Shown here one piece after another: positions 53,669 through 62,978 of a stretch of 64,000 nucleotides of DNA. This DNA comes from Mycolicibacter acidiphilus (GTDB lineage Bacteria; Actinomycetota; Actinomycetes; Mycobacteriales; Mycobacteriaceae): assembly GCF_018455725.1 (NCBI RefSeq), contig NZ_JAHCLR010000007.1, positions 85,676 through 149,675 of the forward strand, in the 5' to 3' direction. Made by a program: the position numbers and the translations under genes. The notes under the pieces are model-generated. The model saw only the letters and a list, made by a program, of their open reading frames with translations, was not told where the DNA came from and did no database searches. Position 1 is the first letter of the stretch; the number at the start of each line of letters is the position of its first letter.

Positions 53669-56488
53669 TCAGCTCTTGGCGGCCTTCTTGGCCGGCGCCT
53701 TCTTCGCGGGGGCCTTCTTCGCCGCGGCTTTCTTCGCCGGCGCCTTCTTGGTCGCCTTCTTCACCGGGCCGCGGGCCCGCCGGTCGGCGAGCAGTTCACC
53801 GGCGCGCTCGTCGGTGATCGACGCGACCTCGTCGCCCTTGCGCAGGCTGGCGTTGGTCTCGCCGTCGGTCACGTACGGCCCGAACCGGCCGTCCTTGATC
53901 ACCATCGGCTTGCCGGTCGTCGGGTCAGCGCCGAGTTCGCGCAGCGGCGCAGCCGAAGCCGCTTGGCGGCCACGGCGTTTCGGCTCGGCGTAGATCTTCA
54001 GCGCCTCATCGAGGGTGACGTCGAAGATCTGCTCCTCGGTCGCCAGCGACCGGGAGTCGGTGCCACGCTTCAGATACGGCCCGTAGCGACCGTTCTGCGC
54101 GGTGATCTCCTCACCGGAACCCGGGTCGACGCCGACCAGCCGCGGCAGCGACAGCAGTTTCAGCGCGTCGTCCAGCGTCACCGTCTGCAGGTTCATGCTG
54201 CGCAGCAGCGAACCGGTGCGCGGCTTCGGGCCGGTCGGCTTCTTGCCCTTCTTCGCCGGGCTGCCGGACTCGTCGTCCGGCGGCGGCGGGAGGACCTCGG
54301 TGACGTACGGGCCGTACCGGCCGTCCTTGGCGACGATCGGGTGACCGGTCTCGGGGTCGATCCCCAGTTCCCGGCCCTCCTGCGGGGTGGCGAAGCGCTC
54401 CTCGGCCATCTCCAGCGTCAGCTCGTCCGGCGGCAGCGAGTCGTCGAGGTTGGCGCGCTGCGGGGTCGGTTCGCCGTCGTCGCCGACGACCATCCGCTCC
54501 AGGTACGGCCCGTTCTTGCCGACCCGGACGTACACCGGCCGGCCCTCGGCGTCGTCGAACAGCTTGATGGAGTTGATCTCCCGGGCGTCGATGCCCTCCA
54601 GGTTCACCCCGACCAGCTTCTTCAGCCCACCGGAGCGGGCGATCGAGTCCTCGACGCCGTAGTCGCCGCCGAAGTAGAAGTTCTGCAGCCACGCGGTGCG
54701 GTGCTGACGCCCGGCGGCGATCGCGTCGAGCTCGTCCTCCATCGCCGCGGTGAACCCATAGTCCACCAGCCGCCGGAAGTGCCGCTCCAGCAGGCCGATC
54801 ACGGCGAACGCCACCCAGGACGGCACCAGCGCGCTGCCCTTCTTGTAGACGTAGCCGCGGTCCTGGATGGTCTTGATGATCGACGAGTACGTCGACGGCC
54901 GGCCGATGCCCAGCTCTTCGAGCGCCTTGACCAGCGATGCCTCGGTGTAGCGCGCCGGCGGGTTGGTGGAGTGCCCGTCCGGGGTCAGCTCGGTCGCGTC
55001 GACACGCTGGCCCTGGGTCAGCTGCGGCAGCCGGCGCTCGGCGTCGTCGGCCTCCCCGCCGGCCAGCTCGTCGACCGTCTCCACGTACGCCTTGAGGAAG
55101 CCCGGGAAGGTGATGGTGCGCCCGCTCGCGGCGAACGTCACCCGGCTGTCCCCGGACATGCCGCCGATCCGCAGGCTCAGCGTGGTGCCGCGAGCGTCAG
55201 CCATCTGCGACGCGACCGTGCGCTGCCAGATCAGCTCGTAGAGCCGGAACTCGTCGCTGCCCAGTTCGTTGCGCACCGCGTCCGGCGTCGCGAACGTCTC
55301 CCCCGCCGGGCGGATCGCCTCGTGGGCCTCCTGGGCGTTCTTGACCTTGCGGGTGTACTGCCGCGGGGTCGGCGAGACGTATTCCTCGCCGTACAGCTGA
55401 CGCGCCTGGGTACGGGCGGCATCAATGGCCGACTGCGACAGCGTCGTCGAGTCGGTACGCATGTAGGTGATGTAGCCGTTCTCGTAGAGCCGCTGGGCGA
55501 TGCTCATCGTCCGCTCGGAGGAGAACCGCAGCTTGCGGCCGGCTTCCTGCTGCAGCGTCGAGGTCATGAACGGCGCGTAGGGCTTGCGGGTGTAGGGCTT
55601 CTCCTCCACCGACGCCACCGACAGCGACGCCCCGCGCAGCCCAGTGGCCAGCGCGGTGGCCGCCGCTTCGTCGAGCACGGTCACTTCGGCGGGCTTCTTC
55701 ACCGCACCCAGCGAGTCGAAGTCACGGCCGGACGCCACCCGCAGGTCGTCGACGGCGACCAGGCGGGCGCTGAACGTGGGCGGAGTGGCGGTCGGGTCGG
55801 AGACGCCGGCGTCCAGTTGCGCCACCACGTCCCAGTAGCCGGCGCTGCGGAACGCCATCCGCTCGCGCTCGCGGTCGACGATGATCCGGGTCGCCACCGA
55901 CTGCACCCGGCCGGCCGACAGCTTCGGCGCGACCTTCTTCCACAGCACGGGTGAGACCTCGTAGCCGTAGAGGCGGTCCAGGATGCGGCGGGTCTCCTGC
56001 GCGTCGACCAGGTCGTGGTCCAGGTCGCGCGGGTGCTCGGCGGCGTTGCGGATCGCCGTCTCGGTGATCTCGTGGAACACCATCCGCTTGACCGGGACCT
56101 TGGGTTTGAGGGTCTCCAGCAGGTGCCACGCGATGGCCTCGCCCTCGCGGTCACCGTCGGTGGCGAGATAGAGCTCGTCGACGTCCTTCAGCAGCCCCTT
56201 GAGCTCGGTGACCGTGGCCTTCTTCTCGGGGCTGACGATGTAGAGCGGTTCGAAGTCGGAGTCGACGTTGACCCCGAGCCGCGCCCAGGGCTCGGTCTTA
56301 TGCTTGGCCGGCACGTCGGCGGCGTTGCGGGGCAGGTCGCGGATGTGCCCACGGGACGACTCGACGACGTAGTTGCGGCCCAGGTAGCCGGCGATCTTCT
56401 TCGCCTTGGTGGGCGACTCGACAATGACGAGCCGCCGAACGGAGGTGCCACCACCGCGTCCGTTGCCCTGGTGCTCCTGCTCAGCCAC
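53669..56488 (-). CDS. topA: DNA topoisomerase I
   Basis: A 939-residue type IA topoisomerase that relaxes negative supercoils; the only type I enzyme in mycobacteria. TOPRIM domain with VIVESPTKAKKIAGYL near residue 20 and the DGDREGEAIAWHLL acidic motif; catalytic tyrosine in NGYITYMRTDST. As in other mycobacteria there are no C-terminal zinc fingers; instead several topoisomerase C-terminal repeats (NGRYGPYLKRG, DGRFGPYVTDG) and a lysine-rich tail that aids DNA binding. GTG 56488 gives the family N-terminus. Confidence 0.97.
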   Translation of the reverse strand: MAEQEHQGNGRGGGTSVRRLVIVESPTKAKKIAGYLGRNYVVESSRGHIRDLPRNAADVPAKHKTEPWARLGVNVDSDFEPLYIVSPEKKATVTELKGLLKDVDELYLATDGDREGEAIAWHLLETLKPKVPVKRMVFHEITETAIRNAAEHPRDLDHDLVDAQETRRILDRLYGYEVSPVLWKKVAPKLSAGRVQSVATRIIVDRERERMAFRSAGYWDVVAQLDAGVSDPTATPPTFSARLVAVDDLRVASGRDFDSLGAVKKPAEVTVLDEAAATALATGLRGASLSVASVEEKPYTRKPYAPFMTSTLQQEAGRKLRFSSERTMSIAQRLYENGYITYMRTDSTTLSQSAIDAARTQARQLYGEEYVSPTPRQYTRKVKNAQEAHEAIRPAGETFATPDAVRNELGSDEFRLYELIWQRTVASQMADARGTTLSLRIGGMSGDSRVTFAASGRTITFPGFLKAYVETVDELAGGEADDAERRLPQLTQGQRVDATELTPDGHSTNPPARYTEASLVKALEELGIGRPSTYSSIIKTIQDRGYVYKKGSALVPSWVAFAVIGLLERHFRRLVDYGFTAAMEDELDAIAAGRQHRTAWLQNFYFGGDYGVEDSIARSGGLKKLVGVNLEGIDAREINSIKLFDDAEGRPVYVRVGKNGPYLERMVVGDDGEPTPQRANLDDSLPPDELTLEMAEERFATPQEGRELGIDPETGHPIVAKDGRYGPYVTEVLPPPPDDESGSPAKKGKKPTGPKPRTGSLLRSMNLQTVTLDDALKLLSLPRLVGVDPGSGEEITAQNGRYGPYLKRGTDSRSLATEEQIFDVTLDEALKIYAEPKRRGRQAASAAPLRELGADPTTGKPMVIKDGRFGPYVTDGETNASLRKGDEVASITDERAGELLADRRARGPVKKATKKAPAKKAAAKKAPAKKAPAKKAAKS
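53672..53770 (-). repeat. Short degenerate repeats coding the lysine-rich TopA tail
   Basis: About six imperfect copies of a 12-18-base unit coding APAKKA or AAKKA, the C-terminal tail of TopA. The number of units varies among mycobacteria, as expected of slippage-prone repeats. Confidence 0.7.
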
Positions 56489-56602
56489 CTGCCCTACGCT
56501 CCACTTCTTGTCCGCACCAGCAGGTCGTGCCGCCGGTGGACATCTGACAATCTCGCACCTGCGGGTATGCCGATGCAAACCGGCGCCCAGCGGTGAATTC
56601 TC

Positions 56603-57214
56603 TCAAAGGTTGCCGCGGTCGACCGGTACCGCCGGTCCGACACGCGGCCACTGAATCAACGCGGCCGGGTCCGCGGGTGATTCCCCGACGCTCTCCACCA
56701 GCCGCAACAGCCTGCGTCGGCCGCTGATTCGCAGCGCCGGATGACTGCCGCGGGTGCCGATCAGCGTCGGGGCGATCCCGACGTGCATCAGCGCCGACGC
56801 CAGTGGCGCGTGGGTGTCCGGCGCGTGCGGATCCAGGCCCAGCAGATACCGGTCGCCGTCGGCGGTGCCCGCCGCCAACGTCCAGGCCCGCAGTTCCCGG
56901 GGGCCGGGATGCCACTGCGGGGGCACCGTCTTGACCGCCCCGCGGGTCCATTGCGCGGCGATGACCCGCAGCCGCGGGTCGACGGCCGTCCGCACCAGCG
57001 GAGTGTCCTCCTCGGTGCGGGTGATCTCGGGTTGCAGATCGGCCGCGCTGATCATCTCGGCGAGCGCCGTGGCGCGCCAGGGCGCGTCGACGACCACCGA
57101 GAGCCGGGCGCCGTCACCCACGACGACGACCTGACCGGCGCCGGCCAGCACCCCGGTGAGGTCGGCGACGCCCGGCGGCACCGACTCTGCCGAAAAGAAG
57201 GAAAGCTGGCTCAC
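56603..57214 (-). CDS. Conserved hypothetical protein (Rv3647c-like)
   Basis: A 203-residue cytoplasmic protein with no recognised domain. It has mixed alpha/beta character with a basic C-terminal half (SGRRRLLRLVE). Counterpart of Rv3647c, conserved between cspA and topA in mycobacteria. GTG 57214 is preceded by a -10-like TACTGT (57227-57222) with a seven-base gap, so it probably has its own leaderless promoter. Function unknown. Confidence 0.8.
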   Translation of the reverse strand: MSQLSFFSAESVPPGVADLTGVLAGAGQVVVVGDGARLSVVVDAPWRATALAEMISAADLQPEITRTEEDTPLVRTAVDPRLRVIAAQWTRGAVKTVPPQWHPGPRELRAWTLAAGTADGDRYLLGLDPHAPDTHAPLASALMHVGIAPTLIGTRGSHPALRISGRRRLLRLVESVGESPADPAALIQWPRVGPAVPVDRGNL

Positions 57215-57221
57215 AGCACCG

Positions 57222-57227
57222 ACAGTA
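57222..57227 (-). promoter_or_regulatory. -10 element of the Rv3647c-like gene (leaderless)
   Basis: Minus-strand TACTGT followed by seven bases and then GTG 57214. Confidence 0.4.
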
Positions 57228-57244
57228 AGCCCGGCCGAAACGAA

Positions 57245-57286
57245 ACCCCCCGGTCGAGCTCCGCTAGTGGGAGCCGCCCGGGGGGT
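57245..57286 (-). terminator. Terminator after cspA
   Basis: Arms ACCCCCCGG (57245-57253) and CCGGGGGGT (57278-57286) with an inner GAGC/GCTC pairing in the loop. In the cspA transcript the stem is followed by UUUCGUUU. It lies 18 bases beyond the cspA stop. Confidence 0.75.
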
Positions 57287-57304
57287 GTCGTCGAACTCCG
57301 TTGC

Positions 57305-57508
57305 TCAGACGGCGCGGACGCCGGTGGCCTGCGGGCCCTTAGGGCTCTGGCCGACCTCGAACTCCACCCGCTGGTTCTCCTCGAGGGTGCGAAAGCCGGA
57401 CCCCTGGATCTCCGTGTAGTGGACAAACACGTCCGCGGATCCGTCCTCGGGCGCGATGAAGCCGAAGCCCTTCTCGGCGTTGAACCACTTCACAGTTCCC
57501 TGTGGCAT
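57305..57508 (-). CDS. cspA: Cold-shock protein CspA
   Basis: A 67-residue single cold-shock domain that binds single-stranded RNA and DNA and melts RNA structure. RNP1 KGFGFI and RNP2 VFVHYT are both intact. The frame is open upstream, but ATG 57508 gives the standard length and has AAGGAAAG eight bases before it. Counterpart of Rv3648c. Upstream lies a long leader region and downstream a strong terminator, so it is monocistronic. Confidence 0.97.
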   Translation of the reverse strand: MPQGTVKWFNAEKGFGFIAPEDGSADVFVHYTEIQGSGFRTLEENQRVEFEVGQSPKGPQATGVRAV

Positions 57509-57818
57509 TTGTCGATCTTTCCTTACTCTTCTTGCTCGGTGCGGCGCACCGTCGCTCGGCGCACCGACTTTCGGCGCCCCGGGCCTGTCCCGGCCGCCGT
57601 ACCGCCTGCGGAGCCGTCGGCGCTGCCACCGACCAGCTCCAGCGGAAACTGCGGCCGCAACCAAAGATCCTGCGAAGGTGTGACACGAACACAGAAGCTG
57701 CGACCGCCACCAGTCAATCATGTTCATCGCGCCGAGGACAGACCGCGGTCCCCAAATCATTCGGGCGTCGATGAACAATGGGCGACGGAATGCTGTGCAG
57801 TTGATCAAGGACCGGTGA
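57509..57818. other. Divergent intergenic region, cspA leader and helicase promoter
   Basis: 310 bases without a gene. On the minus strand it holds the probable long cspA 5' leader, common for cold-shock genes; a -35-like TTGACT lies at 57717-57712, without a clear matching -10. On the plus side AAGGA precedes the helicase ATG by seven bases. Confidence 0.5.
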
Positions 57819-60167
57819 ATGGCCGCGAATTTCGGGGGTGACCTGCTGGTCGCCGCGCTGGCCGGGATCGAGGGTGGCGAACACCCGTTGCGCCACGTCA
57901 CCGACCTGCCGGCGGCGGGCGGACGGGCCGGCGCATGGCCGGCCTGGGTACAGCCCGACGTGATTCGCGCCTTCACCGAGCGCGGCATCGAAACGCCCTG
58001 GTCACACCAGGTGGCGGCCGCCGAGTTGGCCCACGCCGGGCGGGACGTGGTGATCAGCACCGGGACGGCGTCCGGGAAATCGCTGGCCTACCAGCTTCCG
58101 GTGCTCGATGCGCTGGCGACCGATCCGCGTGCCCGGGTGCTGTACCTGTCCCCGACCAAGGCGCTCGGCCACGACCAGCTGCGGGCGGCGCAGGCGCTGA
58201 CCGCGGCGATCCCCGGCCTGGCCGGCGGGGTGGCGCCGACCTCCTACGACGGGGACAGCCCGACCGAGATCCGCCGGTTCGCCCGGGAACGGTCGCGGTG
58301 GGTGTTCTCCAACCCGGACATGGTCCACCTGGCGATGCTGCGCAACCACCCGCGCTGGGCGGTGTTCCTGCGCGGGCTGCGGTTCGTGATCGTCGACGAA
58401 TGCCACTACTACCGGGGGATCTTCGGCTCCAACGTGGCGTTGGTGCTGCACCGGCTGCTGCGGCTCTGCGCACGCTACGGGGCGGGGCCGACGGTGATCT
58501 TCGCCAGCGCGACCACCGCGGCGGCGGGTGCGAGTACGTCGGCGCTGATCGGCCGGCCGGTCGCCGAGGTGACCGAGGACGGCTCACCGCACGGCGCCCG
58601 GACCGTGGCGCTGTGGGAACCGGCCCTGCGGCCCGACCTGACCGGCGAGCACGGCGCCCCGGTGCGGCGGTCCGCCAGCACCGAGGCGGCCCGGGTGATG
58701 GCCGACCTGATCGCCGAGGGCGCGCGCACGCTGACGTTCGTACGGTCGCGGCGGGGCGCCGAGCTGATCGCGCTGGCCGCCCGGGCGCGGCTGGAGTCGG
58801 TCGCACCGCAGCTGGCCGAGAAGGTGGCGTCCTACCGGGCCGGCTACCTGGCCGAGGATCGCCGCAGCCTGGAGCGGGCGCTGGCCGACGGCGACCTGTA
58901 CGGGCTGGCCACCACCAACGCGCTGGAGCTCGGCGTCGACATCGCCGGGCTGGACGCGGTGGTGATGGCCGGTTTCCCCGGCACCGTGACATCGTTCTGG
59001 CAGCAGGCCGGCCGATCCGGACGGCGCGGGCAGGCGGCGCTGATCGTGCTGATCGCCCGCGACGACCCCCTGGACACCTACCTGGTGCACCACCCGGCGG
59101 CGCTGCTGGACAAGCCGATCGAGCAGGTCGTGATCGACCCGGTGAACCCGTACGTGCTGGGTCCGCAGCTGCTCTGCGCGGCCGTGGAGCTGCCACTGAC
59201 CCGGGCCGAGGTCGAGCAGTTGGGCGCCGGGCCGGTCACCGAGTCCCTGGTCGACGACGGACTGCTGCGCCGCCGGGGCGACAAGTACTACCCGACCCCG
59301 GGTCTGCTGGACCCGCACGCCGCCGTCGACATCCGGGGTTCGGCCGCCGGGCAGGTCGCGATCGTCGAGGGTGACACCGGGCGGCTGCTGGGCAGCGTCG
59401 ACGCCGGGCGGGCGCCGGCCACCGTCCACGCCGGCGCGGTGTACCTGCATCAGGGTGAGAGTTACGTCGTCGACGCGCTGGACACCGAGGGTCAGATCGC
59501 GTTCGTGCACGCCGAGGATCCCGGCTACGCCACGTTCGCCCGGGAGATCACCGACATCGACGTCACCGGCGACGGCGAGCGCTCACAGTTCGGCCCGGTC
59601 AGCCTGGGCCTGGTGCCGGTCACCGTGACCCGGCAGATCGTCGGCTACCTGCGCCGGCTGCCGAGCGGCGAAGTGCTGGACTTCGTCGACCTGGACATGC
59701 CGGCGGCGACGCTGCCCACGATGGCGGTGGTCTACACGATCACGCCCGAAGCGCTGACCGGTTGCGGCCTCGCCGAAACCGCGATCCCCGGTTCGCTGCA
59801 CGCCGCCGAGCATGCGGCGATCGGGCTGCTCCCGCTGGTGGCCAGCTGCGATCGCGGTGACATCGGCGGCCTGTCGACCGCGGTGGGGCCGGACGCCCTG
59901 GGCGGGTTGCCCAGCGTCTTCGTCTACGACGGCTATCCGGGCGGGGCGGGGTTCGCCGAACGAGGGTTCCGGGCTGCGCGCACCTGGCTGGCCGCCACGG
60001 CGGCGACGATCCAGTCCTGCGAATGCCCGCACGGCTGCCCGTCCTGCGTGCAGTCGCCGAAATGCGGCAATGGCAACGATCCGCTGGACAAGGACGGCGC
60101 GGTGCGGGTGCTGCACCTGGTCCTGAACGAGTTGGGCCGGACGGTTCGGATGTTGCCTGAAGTGTGA
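57819..60167 (+). CDS. DUF1998 SF2 helicase, SftH/MrfA/Hrq1-like
   Basis: A 782-residue DEAD/DEAH-type helicase. Motif [15 protein letters not shown] is near residue 81, motif II is DECH (VDECHYYRG) near 191, motif III SAT, then motif [13 protein letters not shown] near 390. The C-terminal DUF1998 domain has a four-cysteine cluster ([10 protein letters not shown] and the Cys of KCGNG), probably a zinc site. Relatives are M. smegmatis SftH (a 3'-to-5' translocase), Bacillus MrfA (mitomycin repair) and yeast Hrq1, so a DNA repair role is likely. Counterpart of Rv3649. Followed at once by a terminator. Confidence 0.92.
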   Translation: MAANFGGDLLVAALAGIEGGEHPLRHVTDLPAAGGRAGAWPAWVQPDVIRAFTERGIETPWSHQVAAAELAHAGRDVVISTGTASGKSLAYQLPVLDALATDPRARVLYLSPTKALGHDQLRAAQALTAAIPGLAGGVAPTSYDGDSPTEIRRFARERSRWVFSNPDMVHLAMLRNHPRWAVFLRGLRFVIVDECHYYRGIFGSNVALVLHRLLRLCARYGAGPTVIFASATTAAAGASTSALIGRPVAEVTEDGSPHGARTVALWEPALRPDLTGEHGAPVRRSASTEAARVMADLIAEGARTLTFVRSRRGAELIALAARARLESVAPQLAEKVASYRAGYLAEDRRSLERALADGDLYGLATTNALELGVDIAGLDAVVMAGFPGTVTSFWQQAGRSGRRGQAALIVLIARDDPLDTYLVHHPAALLDKPIEQVVIDPVNPYVLGPQLLCAAVELPLTRAEVEQLGAGPVTESLVDDGLLRRRGDKYYPTPGLLDPHAAVDIRGSAAGQVAIVEGDTGRLLGSVDAGRAPATVHAGAVYLHQGESYVVDALDTEGQIAFVHAEDPGYATFAREITDIDVTGDGERSQFGPVSLGLVPVTVTRQIVGYLRRLPSGEVLDFVDLDMPAATLPTMAVVYTITPEALTGCGLAETAIPGSLHAAEHAAIGLLPLVASCDRGDIGGLSTAVGPDALGGLPSVFVYDGYPGGAGFAERGFRAARTWLAATAATIQSCECPHGCPSCVQSPKCGNGNDPLDKDGAVRVLHLVLNELGRTVRMLPEV

Positions 60168-60168
60168 C

Positions 60169-60202
60169 GGGAGTCGGCCGACCCCCCGAACGGCCGACTC
60201 CC
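60169..60202 (+). terminator. Terminator after the helicase gene
   Basis: Perfect 12-base stem: GGGAGTCGGCCG (60169-60180) and CGGCCGACTCCC (60191-60202) with a 10-base loop, starting one base after the stop codon. No U tract, as in many mycobacterial terminators. Confidence 0.75.
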
Positions 60203-60412
60203 CTGTCTCCGGTATCCCGGTAGCTGCCACAACAGCGACAAGAAGAGCAGTCGAAAAAAGCGCTCAGCTCCCAAACCCGGACAACCGCCCGGCACGCGTA
60301 AGTTAACCGCCCGCCCGGTACCCGCGCAACTCGAGAAGGCGGCGCGATCCGGGCCGCCGGAACGGTCCAGGGTGATCCTCCACTGTTGCCGCAGGTAGAC
60401 AACCGTTGCCCG

Positions 60413-60418
60413 TAATAT
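60413..60418 (+). promoter_or_regulatory. -10 element of the triple-sensor gene (leaderless)
   Basis: TAATAT, close to the ideal hexamer, followed by seven bases and then ATG 60426. Confidence 0.5.
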
Positions 60419-60425
60419 CCCTGAC

Positions 60426-61445
60426 ATGAGCCACGACTGGTTGCTGGTGGAGACACTCGGCACTGAGCCGGTGGTGGTCGCACAGGGCCGTCAGGTGAAG
60501 AACATGATCCCGATCACCCAGTTCCTGCGCCGCAGCCCGCATGTGGCCGCGATCCAGACGGCGATCGCCGAATCGGTGCGCACCGGTCAGCCGTTGGCCA
60601 GCATCACCCCGAAGAACGACCGGGTGATCCGCACCGAGCCGGTGGTGATGTCCGACGACCGGGTGCACGGCGTCCACGTCTGGAGCGGGCCGGCGACGAT
60701 GGAGCCGCCGGAGCGCCCGACCCCGGGGCCGCTGAAATGGGACCTCACCCTGGGGGTGGCCACCGACACGACGGAGTCGCTGACCAACAGCGGCAAGAAC
60801 CCCGAGGTCGAGACCACCCACGGTCGGGTGTTCGCCGAAGAACTGCCGACGCGTGACTTCAGCCCGAACGAAAGCAAGATCATGGCGCTGGCGATCCGGG
60901 CCGAACCCGGTCAGACCATGTGCAGCAGTTGGGACGTCACCGACTGGCAGGGCAATCCGATCCGGGTGGGCTTCGTGGCGCGTACCGCCTTCGAACCCGG
61001 AGCCGACGGGCGCGACCACCTGGTGTCCCGGGGGATGAACTGGCGCGGCAACCTGGACGGCGCCGCGCAGCGTCCCGACACGCTCGCCGAGCAGATCCTG
61101 CACGGATTGGCCCAGCCCGGGGTGCACCGCGCCATGGTCGACATGGCCGACTGGCGGTTGCTGAAGTGGTTGGACGATCCGTGCCCGTTCTACGACTGGC
61201 GCGGCACGGTCGACGCACCCCGGGTGCATCCGGACGACGAGCCGGTGGTCGCGAAGATGACGGCCGAGTTCGGCACCGGCCCGACCGCCGGGATGCTGCG
61301 GATGCGTGCGCCGGGCGGCGGCTGGAACCCGGTGCACGTCACCGTCAACCGGGTGGAGCTCGAGCCGGGCGTCGTCGCCGGGCTGATCGCACTGCGGTTG
61401 CCGACCGAGGCCGAACTCGCCGAGGCGGGCTTCGAGCCGGCCTGA
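60426..61445 (+). CDS. Triple sensor-domain protein (Rv3651-like)
   Basis: A 339-residue cytoplasmic protein, counterpart of Rv3651, whose crystal structure shows PAS-GAF-PAS-like sensor domains but no output domain. The N-terminal sensor (about residues 1-90) begins SHDWLLVETLGTEPVVVAQG; the central part (about 95-240) and C-terminal part (245-335) are alpha/beta. The ligand is unknown. The -10 element TAATAT is seven bases from the ATG. Its last 256 bases are overlapped on the other strand by the extended reading frame of the TadE-like gene. Confidence 0.88.
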   Translation: MSHDWLLVETLGTEPVVVAQGRQVKNMIPITQFLRRSPHVAAIQTAIAESVRTGQPLASITPKNDRVIRTEPVVMSDDRVHGVHVWSGPATMEPPERPTPGPLKWDLTLGVATDTTESLTNSGKNPEVETTHGRVFAEELPTRDFSPNESKIMALAIRAEPGQTMCSSWDVTDWQGNPIRVGFVARTAFEPGADGRDHLVSRGMNWRGNLDGAAQRPDTLAEQILHGLAQPGVHRAMVDMADWRLLKWLDDPCPFYDWRGTVDAPRVHPDDEPVVAKMTAEFGTGPTAGMLRMRAPGGGWNPVHVTVNRVELEPGVVAGLIALRLPTEAELAEAGFEPA

Positions 61446-61756
61446 GCAACCGGCCCGGCACGCGCCGCCGCCCGGGCCGGCCCCAGCCCGTGGAACGGCA
61501 GCGGCACTGCCACCCGGACCAGCAGGTCGAGGCCCTGCGTCGTGCATTCGACGGCGGCCCCGGCCTGCATCCGCACCGCCAGCCGTTCGGCTGCCGCGCA
61601 GGCGGCCTCGGGGCCGGCGGGCAGTCTTGCCGCCCCCGCCAGCGCGGCCAGGTCGGCAGCGGCCTGAGCCCGGTGCCGGGCGATGACCGCCGCGCCGAGC
61701 AGGAATCCGCCGTAGCTCACGGTCAGCAGCACCGCGACTCCGGCGGCGGCGAACAC
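61190..61756 (-). CDS. Rv3654c-like TadE-related secretion protein with unusual extension
   Basis: A small exported or pilus-like protein of the TadE-like family next to DECH helicases: one N-terminal membrane helix (FAAAGVAVLLTVSYGGFLLG) followed by AAVIARHRAQAAADLAALAGA. Homologues end soon after ARAAARAGPV; here no stop occurs and the frame continues about 85 residues of low-complexity sequence antisense to the sensor gene, to 61190. The start is uncertain: the conserved RRGDTGAATV begins before GTG 61756, but no start codon lies in frame up to the middle of the preceding gene. Confidence 0.65.
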   Translation of the reverse strand: MFAAAGVAVLLTVSYGGFLLGAAVIARHRAQAAADLAALAGAARLPAGPEAACAAAERLAVRMQAGAAVECTTQGLDLLVRVAVPLPFHGLGPARAAARAGPVAQAGSKPASASSASVGNRSAISPATTPGSSSTRLTVTCTGFQPPPGARIRSIPAVGPVPNSAVIFATTGSSSGCTRGASTVPRQS

Positions 61757-61772
61757 CGTCGCCGCACCGGTG

Positions 61773-62120
61773 TCACCGCGACGGTTCGACGGCCGACACC
61801 GCTTCGGCCGCCACCGTGAGCCCGGGCAGCAGGGCCGTGCGCGCGGTGACCTGCACCGCCACGAATTCCCCGTCCCGGCGCACCTGCAGCACCGCACCGG
61901 CGGGTGCGATCCGACCGGCCACCGCGGCCGCCGCCGGGCCGTCACCGCGCGCCGCGAGCCGGGCGGCCTCCCGGGCGGCGTCCACGCACCGGACCTGCAT
62001 GGCCAGCGCGGTCCCGCCCGCCAGGCACAGCACCAGCGTCGCGGCCAGCGCGGCCAGGCCGAACGCCGCCTCCACCGTGCCCACGCCGGCGTCCCGGTCG
62101 AGTTCACCGGACCTCGCCAC
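61773..62120 (-). CDS. TadE-like pilus-assembly protein (Rv3655c-like)
   Basis: A 115-residue minor pilin-like protein. After a short basic and acidic leader (ARSGELDRDAGVGTVEAAFG) comes a hydrophobic helix (about residues 20-40). The G-x-x-T-V-E pattern at the cytoplasmic boundary is that of TadE/prepilin-like proteins. Counterpart of Rv3655c. GTG start two bases after the stop of the Flp-like gene, so part of the tad-like operon. Confidence 0.85.
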   Translation of the reverse strand: MARSGELDRDAGVGTVEAAFGLAALAATLVLCLAGGTALAMQVRCVDAAREAARLAARGDGPAAAAVAGRIAPAGAVLQVRRDGEFVAVQVTARTALLPGLTVAAEAVSAVEPSR

Positions 62121-62122
62121 GA

Positions 62123-62341
62123 TCAGAGGTTGGTGCTCAGCGCACGCCCGATGATCCGGTTCAGCCCCGCCACGATCGAGTCCCCGGTGACGACCGTGTA
62201 GAGAATCGCCCCGAAGGCCGCCGCTGCGACGGTGCCGATCGCGTATTCCACCGTGGACATCCCCGAATCATCGGCCGCCAGCATCAGCAGCCGCAGCTTC
62301 AGCACCCGTAACATGGTGCGCACCTGCCGTATTCGTGTCAT
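62123..62341 (-). CDS. Flp-pilin-like protein, DUF4244 (Rv3656c-like)
   Basis: A 72-residue protein with the Flp-like core GMSTVEYAIGTVAAAAFGA: a glycine cleavage site, the Glu-Tyr at +5/+6 of prepilins, and one membrane helix. It is the probable major subunit of the mycobacterial tad-like system. GGAGG lies nine bases before ATG 62341. Counterpart of Rv3656c. A prepilin peptidase is not in the window. Confidence 0.9.
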   Translation of the reverse strand: MTRIRQVRTMLRVLKLRLLMLAADDSGMSTVEYAIGTVAAAAFGAILYTVVTGDSIVAGLNRIIGRALSTNL

Positions 62342-62399
62342 AGCCCGTCCCTCCTCGGTGATCGTTTCCGCGGCCGTTCCGCGAAATCCGGTCGGCCGG

Positions 62400-62978
62400 T
62401 CACAGCAGCCCCGACCGCAGCACATCCCCGGCCAGTCCGGCCACCACCGGGACGATTCCCAGGCAGACGAACGCCGGCAGAAAACACACTCCGAGCGGCC
62501 CGGCGATCAGCACGCCCGCCCGCTCCGCCGCGGCCGTCACGGCGTCGGCCGCGTCGGCCCGGCACCGGGCGGCGAGATCAGCGGCGCCGGCCGCCAGTGC
62601 GGTGCCTGACGACCCGGACCGGCGGGCCAACCGCAGCAGCGCCGCGGTCGCCGGATCACGGTCGTCAGCCGGCAGTCCGCCCCAGACCGCGGCCGGGTCG
62701 GCACCCAGTGCCAGCAGGTCCGCCCCGCGGCGCAGCGTCCGGGCCAGCCCCGGCGGTGCGCAACGAGCGGTGGCGGCGGCCGCCGCGGAGACCGGCATGC
62801 CGGCGTTGAGGCAGAGCGCGAACACCTCCAGGCTCGATGCCAGCGCCAGCGCGTCGGGGTCCGCGGCCACCGGACGCCGCGGCGACTGGCGCGACCGTGC
62901 TCCGGCGCGCGCCCGGCTCGCGGCGGGGCCGCCGGTCACCAGCACGGCCAGCGCGAGCAGCATCACCGCGCTGCTCAT
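62400..62978 (-). CDS. TadC-like inner-membrane protein (Rv3657c-like)
   Basis: A 192-residue type II secretion F-domain protein (GspF/TadC class). N-terminal helix about residues 5-20, a cytoplasmic helical F domain (SLEVFALCLNAGMPVSAA), and a hydrophobic C-terminal pair (about 150-185). ATG 62978 overlaps the stop of the tadB-like gene (ATGA). Counterpart of Rv3657c. Confidence 0.88.
   Translation of the reverse strand: MSSAVMLLALAVLVTGGPAASRARAGARSRQSPRRPVAADPDALALASSLEVFALCLNAGMPVSAAAAATARCAPPGLARTLRRGADLLALGADPAAVWGGLPADDRDPATAALLRLARRSGSSGTALAAGAADLAARCRADAADAVTAAAERAGVLIAGPLGVCFLPAFVCLGIVPVVAGLAGDVLRSGLL

Noticed and set aside
53669-53770. Lysine-rich tail as a separate histone-like gene
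   Set aside because: It is continuous in frame with topA, and such tails are typical of mycobacterial TopA.
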